Shown: positions 57,362 through 64,000 of the stretch, in pieces | Position numbering within the stretch: the stretch's first letter is position 1 | Layout: the number at the start of each line of letters is the position of its first letter | Assembly: GCA_963631545.1 (NCBI GenBank) | Contig: CAVGRN010000003.1 | Location: 1 to 64,000 of the forward strand | Length of the DNA stretch: 64,000 nt | Direction of reading: 5' to 3' | From: UBA1181 sp963631545 | GTDB lineage: Bacteria > Bacteroidota > Bacteroidia > Bacteroidales > Paludibacteraceae | Made by a program: the position numbers and the translations under genes | The notes under the pieces: generated by a model | Told to the model about the DNA's origin: nothing | The model's input: the letters and a program-made list of their open reading frames with translations, nothing else | Databases searched by the model: none

Positions 57362-59893
57362 TCACGCGTCTTTTCTTCTTTTTACTTCATACACAACCGT
57401 TGCAACGAGGGTAAGGAAGAATACTGCAAAACAGAAAAGCGCAAGTCGTTCGCCATTCGAAGCACTGTCAGGGGCGAATTCAAGACGTATGCGGTGTTCG
57501 CCAGCCTTGAGGTTGATCGCACGCAACATATAGTTGACACGGAAAATCGGTGTTTCAACATCATCCACGTATGCCGTCCAACCATAAGGGTAATAAATCT
57601 CGGAGAAGACCGCCGTCTTATCTGTCGACAAATGAGCGGTGTAATCAATGTAGCGAGGTGTGTACTTCGTCAGTTCAATCGTGGCTGTGCTATCTGGCAC
57701 AGTTACCTCATTGGTCGCATACTCCGCAAAAGATTTGTCCAACACGGCCACTTTGCGGAGGTTGATGGTGCGAAGCGCATCGCACTCCTCGTTGGCAGTC
57801 TGCACCACCTTCAGCGTGTCTACAAACCACGCATTGCCCATAGCAAACGGATTTTCTATCGGGATGGCGTCCCCCGTTTGCAACGGCACAATGGCATACT
57901 TCATATTCAGCATATTCAGTACTGGGAAGATGCTGTCGCCGTTGACCTGCGCCGTAGTGAAAGCGTTGGAATGTGCAATGGCACGCAGCAGCGGACTCAT
58001 TTCTGGGGCGATATGCTCGTCGATAAGATCCTGGTAACGACGCAGTTTCGCCGCACTGTAGCCGCCAATCGACTTCAAATAATAACTCGTCCGCGCCTCA
58101 TTGAATGTGTTAGTAGAGAGGTTTAAGACACGGAAATGGGTGGTGTCTTGCAATAGTTCCTTCTCATACGGCAATTTCTCGAACGCCTTGTCGCGGTTAC
58201 GCACAGAGCGGAACATTCCGTCATTACAGAAACGCTTGTCCACCGTCCACATATCACAGACAATCAAAACAGCAAGTCCCAAACCAAACCACATCGTGGC
58301 ATTTGCAGATTGTTTTTCGTAAATATGGCGCATATAGCTGAACGTCAGCACAGCCCCAAGTAACACGAAGACGAACGAACGCCACGCATCACTTCTAATC
58401 ATATCCGTACGCTGATCCAATATCGCACTATAAACCTTGTCAGGAATATTTGCCTTCCAAGCCTCATCATAGGTTGAGGTTACATCAAATGCGCCACTGA
58501 AAACTGCCACAATCAAGCAGATACCTGCCGTGATGCCAGCCGAAACAAAGATGTTCTTCTTCAAAAGCACATAGTCGATTTTCTTTTCGGAAATCTCCTT
58601 TAAAGCCAAGAACGCCAACAGCGGAATCGCGATTTCAGCCACAATCAAAATACTCTCAACGGCTCGGAATTTATTGTAAGCCGGGAAGTATTTGAAGAAA
58701 AACTCCGTGAGCCACATAAAATGATGTCCCCAAGCCAACAAAACGGAGAAAACCGTGGCAGCGACCAGTGCCCATTTATAAGGGCCCTTCACGACAAGCA
58801 AGGCGAGGACAAACAGGAAGAACACGACAGCCCCCACATAAACCGGACCCGAGGTGAAAGCCTTCTCGCCACGATAGGTCGGCGCATTTTGGCAGAACTG
58901 CTTTGCTGCGCTTTTCTGCCAGCCAAGTTTCGTCATTTGCTTGTACAAAACCGATTTCTCGCCCACATCATAGCCACTGGCAGCCCCCTCGAAATTCGGG
59001 ATGAGCAGCGTCAAGGTTTCGTCAATGCCATAGCTCCAAGCAGTGGCATAATCGAGGTCAAGGCCAGAGGTTTTGTTCTCGCCGTCGGCAGCCTTTTTAA
59101 GGTCGGAATGTCCGCCACGCATTGTCTGCTCCGCATACTCAATGTTGGTGAAGAGGTTGGAGCTACCCATACCCAATCCCACAACGAATGAAACGCCAAA
59201 CACCGCAGTCGCGATGCCCAAGTGCTTCCACGTTTTATTCTTCCACGCATTGTAAAGTTCCGCGAAGAAAAGCATCCCGATGAGCATACAGATATAGTAC
59301 GACATCTGCGGATGGCGATAAAAGCCAATGTAGGTGAAGAGCATAACAAGCACTGCGCCCCACCCATATTTTTTCCGGAATATCAGTAGGAACCCGACTA
59401 ATACGAGCATCATCCAAGTAATGGAATAGCACTTCCCGTGATGTTGCGCCGCAATAACAATGAAGAAATAACTCGACAGCGAGATGGCAAATGAGCCTGC
59501 CACACTAATCCATTTATCTATTTTAAAGGCTCGCAACAAGATGAAAAAAGAAATCAGATAGAAGAGAAACAGCACCGCCGTGTTTCTTAGCCCCATCGTG
59601 GCGATTCTGTTCAACGGATAGAGTATTTTACCCACAGTCAAACTTGTCGATCCGCCACCGCCAATCTGGTAGTTTGGCATTCCCGAAAACATCGAGCCAG
59701 TCCAGTAAGAATAGTCGTCCGTATTTTTGTGATAGTCAACACTCTCCATAGCCGCCGCTATGCCATTGACGTTATCGCCAGCGTACACCACTTCGCCACG
59801 CAAGGCAGGTGTGAAATAAATGGCTGCGGCAAAAGCGAAGATCGCCACAATCGCCACATACGGCAAGATTTTTTTGAAATCTAATTGATTCAT
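57362..59893 (-). CDS. YfhO-family membrane protein
   Basis: The 843-residue protein has about twelve transmembrane helices: one near 12-28, several between 92 and 250, more between 350 and 460, one near 510 and one at the C-terminal end. Large periplasmic parts lie between them. The opening YVAIVAIFAFAAAIYFTPAL, the SYWTGSMFSGMPNYQ loop and the C-terminal YYPYGWTAYVDDVETPIFRV fit the YfhO family (PF09586), linked in Firmicutes to glycosylation of cell-wall polymers; its substrate here is unknown. It lies 20 bases after the lipoprotein gene, so the two are an operon. Confidence 0.85.
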   Translation of the reverse strand: MNQLDFKKILPYVAIVAIFAFAAAIYFTPALRGEVVYAGDNVNGIAAAMESVDYHKNTDDYSYWTGSMFSGMPNYQIGGGGSTSLTVGKILYPLNRIATMGLRNTAVLFLFYLISFFILLRAFKIDKWISVAGSFAISLSSYFFIVIAAQHHGKCYSITWMMLVLVGFLLIFRKKYGWGAVLVMLFTYIGFYRHPQMSYYICMLIGMLFFAELYNAWKNKTWKHLGIATAVFGVSFVVGLGMGSSNLFTNIEYAEQTMRGGHSDLKKAADGENKTSGLDLDYATAWSYGIDETLTLLIPNFEGAASGYDVGEKSVLYKQMTKLGWQKSAAKQFCQNAPTYRGEKAFTSGPVYVGAVVFFLFVLALLVVKGPYKWALVAATVFSVLLAWGHHFMWLTEFFFKYFPAYNKFRAVESILIVAEIAIPLLAFLALKEISEKKIDYVLLKKNIFVSAGITAGICLIVAVFSGAFDVTSTYDEAWKANIPDKVYSAILDQRTDMIRSDAWRSFVFVLLGAVLTFSYMRHIYEKQSANATMWFGLGLAVLIVCDMWTVDKRFCNDGMFRSVRNRDKAFEKLPYEKELLQDTTHFRVLNLSTNTFNEARTSYYLKSIGGYSAAKLRRYQDLIDEHIAPEMSPLLRAIAHSNAFTTAQVNGDSIFPVLNMLNMKYAIVPLQTGDAIPIENPFAMGNAWFVDTLKVVQTANEECDALRTINLRKVAVLDKSFAEYATNEVTVPDSTATIELTKYTPRYIDYTAHLSTDKTAVFSEIYYPYGWTAYVDDVETPIFRVNYMLRAINLKAGEHRIRLEFAPDSASNGERLALFCFAVFFLTLVATVVYEVKRRKDA

Positions 59894-59913
59894 TATAAAC
59901 GGTTTATTGTTTT

Positions 59914-60510
59914 TTACTCCTGATATTCCGCCGTCAGACCGATGGCAGGCACATAAATTGTTTTAACGACGCCGTTGGTATCGACATACGCCGTGTCGTT
60001 CACCACGCCGCTATTGGCATCGAAGCCTCTCAGCACAAGCAAGGTATCAAGCGGCATATCCCAACGGTTGTAAATTCGGTTCGGAATGTTTATGGCAACT
60101 ATTTCCTCTAACGGGCGCAGTTCCACGCCCTTGGCAGGAGTCGTGCCGAGCGAATCGGTGCGAAGCCACAGTCCAAGACACGTCTTCAACCCGTGGGTGA
60201 ACGCCGGCTGCGAGTTCCAAAACGCGACGACCTCCTTGCGAGTGGTGTCCTCGCGCAAGGTGCCGAGCACCACCTTAATGATGTTGCCCACCACCAAGTC
60301 TCCCTTGGTTTCTATGGTTGGCGACATCCAATACTCATACGAAAAGCCTGTGCCGAACTGCAAAACCTCGAGCAGACTGACCGAGCTGTTGCCACCCACG
60401 CGCACTTCGGAGGTATCGAGGGCGACATACCTATCCTCCACCGCCGAACCTCCGCACGATGCCACGCACAACGCCCCGACCACTGCCACGAAAAATATAA
60501 GTTTCTTCAT
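59914..60510 (-). CDS. lipoprotein of unknown function
   Basis: The 198-residue product opens with signal peptide and lipobox VASC (MKKLIFFVAVVGALCVASC). The mature part is mostly beta-predicted and mentions no motif I recognise; it ends VPAIGLTAEYQE. The start at 60510 is chosen to give the standard lipoprotein signal. It shares a likely operon with the YfhO gene 20 bases downstream. Confidence 0.7.
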   Translation of the reverse strand: MKKLIFFVAVVGALCVASCGGSAVEDRYVALDTSEVRVGGNSSVSLLEVLQFGTGFSYEYWMSPTIETKGDLVVGNIIKVVLGTLREDTTRKEVVAFWNSQPAFTHGLKTCLGLWLRTDSLGTTPAKGVELRPLEEIVAINIPNRIYNRWDMPLDTLLVLRGFDANSGVVNDTAYVDTNGVVKTIYVPAIGLTAEYQE

Positions 60511-60530
60511 TTTCCCGAAAAAAAGTTGCA

Positions 60531-60538
60531 CAAAGATA
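60531..60538 (-). promoter_or_regulatory. -7 box of the lipoprotein-YfhO operon
   Basis: TATCTTTG on the minus strand, about 20 bases before the ATG. The nearest -33 TTG is 25 bases upstream, longer than usual. Confidence 0.4.
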
Positions 60539-60570
60539 GTTTTTTTCCGCTGAATGGAAACGGCAAGACG

Positions 60571-60602
60571 AAAAAAGAGCCGAAGACGACATCTCCGGCT
60601 CT
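60571..60602 (-). terminator. terminator of the acyl-CoA-synthetase-like gene
   Basis: On the minus strand AGAGCCG and CGGCTCT form the stem, followed by a T run, about 28 bases after the stop at 60631. Confidence 0.8.
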
Positions 60603-60630
60603 AATCTAATTCCTAAAATAAGCGGTTGGA

Positions 60631-62286
60631 TCAACTTTCGTAGAGATAACGCTTGATGTTGCGCTTTGGCGTTTTTTCAAACTCCTTCGGATAAAGGACG
60701 ATTTCAGACACCTGCTCATAGTTTGCCACAATGCTGTTAAACTTCTTGCGGTTCTCCTCCATAATGTTGTTGAGGTCTTCCTTTTGAATGTTGATCTCGT
60801 CCATCGCGCGGAAATCCGGATAGACCAACGCCACCAGCTTGCCGCACCGCTCCACAATGAGGCACTCCGACACGAACGGCAAGTTCGACATTTTAGCTTC
60901 CAACGCCTCGGGGTAGATATTCTGCCCAGAAGCACCGAGAATCATACTCTTGCACCGTCCCTTAATAAAAAGGAAACCGTCTTTCAAAACGCCAATGTCG
61001 CCCGTATGAAACCAACCATCTTCATCGAACACCGCCTGCGTGGCAGACTCGTTCTTAAAGTAGCACGGCATCACGTTCTGCCCCTTCACAAGTATCTCGC
61101 CTGCCACGTTCACCTCGTCCTCCGAGTCGATTTTCACATCCATATTAGGCAATGGTCTGCCGACAGACTGTGCGGCAAAATCCTTATAGCCAGAGAAACT
61201 GATGAGTGGCGAACACTCCGTCATTCCGTAACCGGCTGCCAGCGGGAAGCCCAACCTCAGCATTGCCTCCTCAATGTCAGCGTTCATCGGTGCGCCGCCC
61301 GTAATCACTTGCGAGAATTTTCCACCGAAAGCACTCTTCAGTTTTTCCAAAATCTGCGGATAGATGTTAGACTGCATCAGACTTTCGCTCATCCCTGCGT
61401 GTTTCTTCAAAACCGGCTCGGCAATTTGCCGGTAAATCTTCTCCACCACCAATGGGACGGAGAAAATAACATCGGGCTTCACGTCTTCGAACGCCTTCAA
61501 GATGATTTGCGGAGCAGGCACTTTGTTGAGAAATGTGATGTGCCCACCATTGGTGATTTGCGAGAGGAAATCGAGCGTACAACCATACGTGTGCGCTAAT
61601 GGGAGGAAATTCAAAATCCGGTTTCCCTTAGGAGCGAGTCCCATCTCCACAACATACGCCACATTTCCGCGGATGTTACCGAATGACTGAACCACCCCTT
61701 TACTGAACCCCGTGGTGCCAGACGTGTAGTTGATAGCAAACGGGTCGCTGTCCGTCCGTTTCGCATAGCGGATCTCCTCCTTCGGGATGCCGTTCGGATA
61801 GGTGGCAGCAAAATGGTCGCGCAACTCCTGCATCTTATGCGGAATGGCTTTCTGCACGTTCTTATGCACACAATACTTCTCGGTGTAGCAATAGATGCAT
61901 TTCACCTTGGGGATGTTATCTTCCGAAATCAGTTCTTTCAGGTTGTCACTGATAAATAGCAACTTAGACTCCGAATGGTTGACGATGTGATGGATGTCGT
62001 CCGTCGGGAAATTTTGTAAGATAGGCACGATGACCGCCCCATAGGTTACCGCAGACAAGAAGACAATTGCCCACTCTGGCGTGTTTTTCCCCACCAAGGC
62101 AATTTTATCATTCTCGGTGATGCCAAGCTCGCGATACAAATAGTGCATCTCTGCGATGGCTTTCGCCATTTCCGAATAAGTGTAAGTTTCGCCCGTGGCA
62201 TAGTTGGTGAGGGCGGGAGCGTCCCAATTCTCCAAGATCGCTTTTTGGAGCAATTCGTTGAATCCCTCCGACTGATAATACTTCAT
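60631..62286 (-). CDS. AMP-dependent (long-chain acyl-CoA synthetase-like) ligase
   Basis: The 551-residue enzyme is an adenylate-forming ligase: P-loop YTSGTTGFSKGVVQSFGN, hinge motif FHTGDIGVLKDGFLFIKGR, and GYGMTECSPLISF for the adenine site. The length and the AIVFLSAVTYGAVIVPI segment fit bacterial long-chain fatty acyl-CoA synthetases; other acyl or aryl substrates cannot be excluded. The C-terminal lysine of the catalytic Lys motif sits near KRNIKRYLYES, which ends abruptly as in related family members. A promoter lies about 115 bases upstream, and a terminator follows. The gene is probably monocistronic. Confidence 0.88.
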   Translation of the reverse strand: MKYYQSEGFNELLQKAILENWDAPALTNYATGETYTYSEMAKAIAEMHYLYRELGITENDKIALVGKNTPEWAIVFLSAVTYGAVIVPILQNFPTDDIHHIVNHSESKLLFISDNLKELISEDNIPKVKCIYCYTEKYCVHKNVQKAIPHKMQELRDHFAATYPNGIPKEEIRYAKRTDSDPFAINYTSGTTGFSKGVVQSFGNIRGNVAYVVEMGLAPKGNRILNFLPLAHTYGCTLDFLSQITNGGHITFLNKVPAPQIILKAFEDVKPDVIFSVPLVVEKIYRQIAEPVLKKHAGMSESLMQSNIYPQILEKLKSAFGGKFSQVITGGAPMNADIEEAMLRLGFPLAAGYGMTECSPLISFSGYKDFAAQSVGRPLPNMDVKIDSEDEVNVAGEILVKGQNVMPCYFKNESATQAVFDEDGWFHTGDIGVLKDGFLFIKGRCKSMILGASGQNIYPEALEAKMSNLPFVSECLIVERCGKLVALVYPDFRAMDEINIQKEDLNNIMEENRKKFNSIVANYEQVSEIVLYPKEFEKTPKRNIKRYLYES

Positions 62287-62403
62287 TTTTCAGATTTTTC
62301 TTTTACAAAACGGTATCCAAGCAAGCAATAGCCACACAATAGATAGTCCGTAGGGCATAGGTTAAAAAATTATTACTTCCACGAAGATTTCTTCTTCTGT
62401 GTG

Positions 62404-62434
62404 CGAAGGTAGGACTTATTCTCGGCTATTTCAA
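62404..62434 (-). promoter_or_regulatory. promoter of the ligase gene
   Basis: TTG (62432-62434) lies 20 bases before TACCTTCG (62404-62411) on the minus strand; the -7 box has one mismatch to TAnnTTTG. The leader is about 115 bases. Confidence 0.45.
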
Positions 62435-62493
62435 ATTTTTCGGGGACAAATTGCGCATAAGGGCGCGTTTTGTGCAATCGTTTCATCGGACAC

Positions 62494-62524
62494 AAAAAAG
62501 CCGGCGGATAAAATCTGCCGGCTT
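62494..62524 (-). terminator. terminator of ssrA
   Basis: On the minus strand AAGCCGGCAGA and TCCGCCGGCTT pair around TTTTA, followed by a T run, directly at the 3' end of the tmRNA. Confidence 0.85.
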
Positions 62525-62529
62525 AAACG

Positions 62530-62937
62530 TGGAGATGCAGAGAGTCGAACTCTGGTCCAAACGAGGAAATCATAAGCTTTCTACATGCTTATTCTTGACT
62601 TGGGTTTTCGTGCGACGGCAAGACCAAGACCACCAACCGTTGCCTTATCCTCTAAAGTTTCATCTGGGCGACGAGGCGCGCCCAAACTATTCCCGATTTA
62701 TCTGCTCCTCCTGATCCGACCGCCTCGGGACGTTAGCATCGGGGAGAAGTCTTGTCCAAACACCCGTGTCTGGATTAAGCCATTAACCTACTGTTATTCG
62801 GTTAGGCAGCAAGAGCGTAGTTATTCTCGCCAGTTAAATTTTTGGTCTCCAAAGATTAAAGTGCTAGCCACCAGCGCACTGCATGCTTACTTACCACTTC
62901 TGCCCGCTGTCAAATCCAGTCATCCCCATTTGGATTA
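62530..62937 (-). ncRNA. ssrA: transfer-messenger RNA
   Basis: The 408-nt RNA rescues stalled ribosomes together with SmpB. Its 5' end GGGGATG pairs with CATCTCC at the 3' end as a tRNA-like acceptor, with T arm AGAG-TTCGACT-CTCT. The 5' end GGGGATGACTGGATTTGACA is typical of tmRNA. The tag frame (62802-62831) reads GGC GAG AAT AAC TAC GCT CTT GCT GCC TAA, that is GENNYALAA, preceded by the alanine carried by the RNA; the resume codon GGC follows AATTTAACT. A terminator follows the 3' end, and a promoter lies about 75 bases before the 5' end. Confidence 0.95.
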
Positions 62938-63009
62938 CCAAACTTGAATGCCGACGCTCATCACTCACTCTCAACCGCCGCAATGTCGACACAAGCCGAA
63001 GTAACGCCA

Positions 63010-63039
63010 CAAAAATAGAAAACAAATTGGGAATGACAA
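63010..63039 (-). promoter_or_regulatory. promoter of ssrA
   Basis: TTG (63037-63039, minus strand) is 19 bases from TATTTTTG (63010-63017). Transcription would begin about 70 bases before the mature 5' end, consistent with a processed precursor. Confidence 0.5.
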
Positions 63040-63090
63040 AATCCAAAGCGGAAATGTCACTCCCAAAATCTTAAAGAAACTTAAACCAAA

Positions 63091-64000
63091 CTACTTCGCG
63101 TAACTTACGGCTCTCGTTTCGCGTATCACAGTGATTTTCACCTGTCCAGGGTAAGTCATCTCATCCTGAATCTTCTTGGCAATCTCGTATGACAATGTTT
63201 CAATTTCCTTATCATCCACCTTGTCAGCCCCCACAATCACGCGAAGCTCGCGACCCGCCTGGATAGCGTAAGTCTTCACCACACCAGGGTATGAGAGTGC
63301 CATCTTCTCCAAATCGTTCAGACGTTTGATGTAAGCCTCAACGATTTCTCGGCGGGCACCTGGACGCGCACCCGAGATGGCATCGCAAGCTTGAACGATT
63401 GGCGAGAGCAAACTGTCCATTTCGATTTCATCGTGGTGGGCACCGATGGCGTTGCAGATGTCTGGCTTCTCTTTATACTTCTCGGCCAACTTCATACCGA
63501 GGATGGCGTGTGGCAATTCCGGCTCGTCGTCTGGCACCTTACCAATATCGTGGAGCAATCCTGCACGTTTTGCCTTCTTAGGGTTCAAGCCCAACTCGGC
63601 AGCCATTATGGCGCAAAGGTTGGCGGTTTCGCGGGCGTGCTGCAACAGGTTCTGCCCGTAAGACGACCGGTATTTCATTTTTCCGATCAAGCGAATCAAA
63701 TCCGGGTGCAAACCGTGGATTCCCAAATCAATGGTAGTACGTTTACCCGTTTCCACGATTTCGTCCTCAACCTGTTTCTTTACTTTCGCAACAACTTCCT
63801 CAATGCGGGCTGGGTGGATACGACCGTCGGTTACCAACTGGTGGAGGGCCAAACGCGCGATTTCCCTACGAACCGGGTCAAATGCCGAAAGCACGATAGC
63901 CTCAGGGGTATCGTCGACGATAATCTCGACACCGGTTGCAGCCTCCAAAGCGCGGATGTTGCGGCCTTCTCGGCCGATGATTCTACCCTTAATCTCGTCT
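63091..64000 (-). CDS. rny: ribonuclease Y, 3' part (5' part off the right edge)
   Basis: RNase Y starts bulk mRNA decay. The visible 302 codons begin inside the KH domain (GRIIGREGRNIRALEAATGV, with the GxxG loop) and continue through the HD domain, including the catalytic HD in LLHDIGKVPDDEPELPHAI and HHDEIEMDSLLSPIVQACD, to a normal C-terminus RAVSYAK. The membrane anchor and coiled coil must lie beyond the window. It is transcribed towards ssrA, which has its own promoter in the 150 bases between. Confidence 0.95.
   Translation of the reverse strand, partial: DEIKGRIIGREGRNIRALEAATGVEIIVDDTPEAIVLSAFDPVRREIARLALHQLVTDGRIHPARIEEVVAKVKKQVEDEIVETGKRTTIDLGIHGLHPDLIRLIGKMKYRSSYGQNLLQHARETANLCAIMAAELGLNPKKAKRAGLLHDIGKVPDDEPELPHAILGMKLAEKYKEKPDICNAIGAHHDEIEMDSLLSPIVQACDAISGARPGARREIVEAYIKRLNDLEKMALSYPGVVKTYAIQAGRELRVIVGADKVDDKEIETLSYEIAKKIQDEMTYPGQVKITVIRETRAVSYAK

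Overview
The window is a 64 kb piece of a Bacteroidota chromosome, most likely order Bacteroidales. The evidence is: two kinds of type IX secretion (T9SS) C-terminal sorting domain; Bacteroidota-type promoters (a -33 TTG about 20 bases before a -7 box TAnnTTTG); a tmRNA whose tag reads GENNYALAA; a glutaminyl-cyclase-like lipoprotein; and Bacteroidota families such as DUF4834. I cannot name the genus from sequence alone.

Layout. 1-2 kb: a coupled pair on the minus strand (partial membrane protein and glutaminyl-cyclase-like lipoprotein), a tRNA-Glu, and the C-terminal stump of an AlbA/winged-helix type regulator. 2.0-26.9 kb: one uninterrupted 8,277-codon gene, 39 percent of the window. It encodes a secreted giant with a signal peptide, an N-terminal beta-sandwich-like domain interrupted by a Cys/Tyr/Trp-rich insertion, about 91 divergent Ig/PKD-like repeats of about 82 residues that each carry a Cys pair, and a type B T9SS sorting domain. 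27-32.5 kb: ttcA, the last codons of a decayed outer-membrane protein, and a fused glutamine-dependent carbamoyl phosphate synthase (CarA and CarB in one chain). 32.5-36.3 kb: a gene-poor stretch with five 22-bp palindromic repeats, a type A T9SS cargo protein, a tiny acidic ORF, a YczE-like membrane protein, and tRNA-Leu and tRNA-Gly.

36.4-44.3 kb: a minus-strand run of metallopeptidase, dapB, lepB, a DUF3108 protein, a sigma-54 activator without a DNA-binding domain, and mutS. 44.4-49.5 kb: another minus-strand run, probably one operon, of small Cys-rich lipoprotein, MauE-thioredoxin fusion, hisA, hisI (no hisE), ftsE, DUF4834 protein and gpmI. 49.5-51.5 kb: an AT-rich HaeII-like type II restriction-modification unit. 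Its methyltransferase is intact, and its endonuclease is split by a one-base frameshift at a run of eight A. It sits directly behind pgpH.

51.5-64 kb: pgpH, two identical tRNA-Val genes, folC, a PIN-PhoH ATPase, tRNA-Ser, a YfhO-family membrane protein with an upstream lipoprotein, an acyl-CoA-synthetase-like enzyme, ssrA (tmRNA) and the 3' part of rny (RNase Y).

Most of the window is housekeeping (nucleotide, lysine, histidine and folate metabolism; protein export; mismatch repair; ribosome rescue; RNA turnover). The accessory interest lies in the giant surface protein, the phase-variable-looking restriction enzyme, the fused CarAB, the DNA-binding-domain-less sigma-54 activator, and gene remnants beside intact genes.
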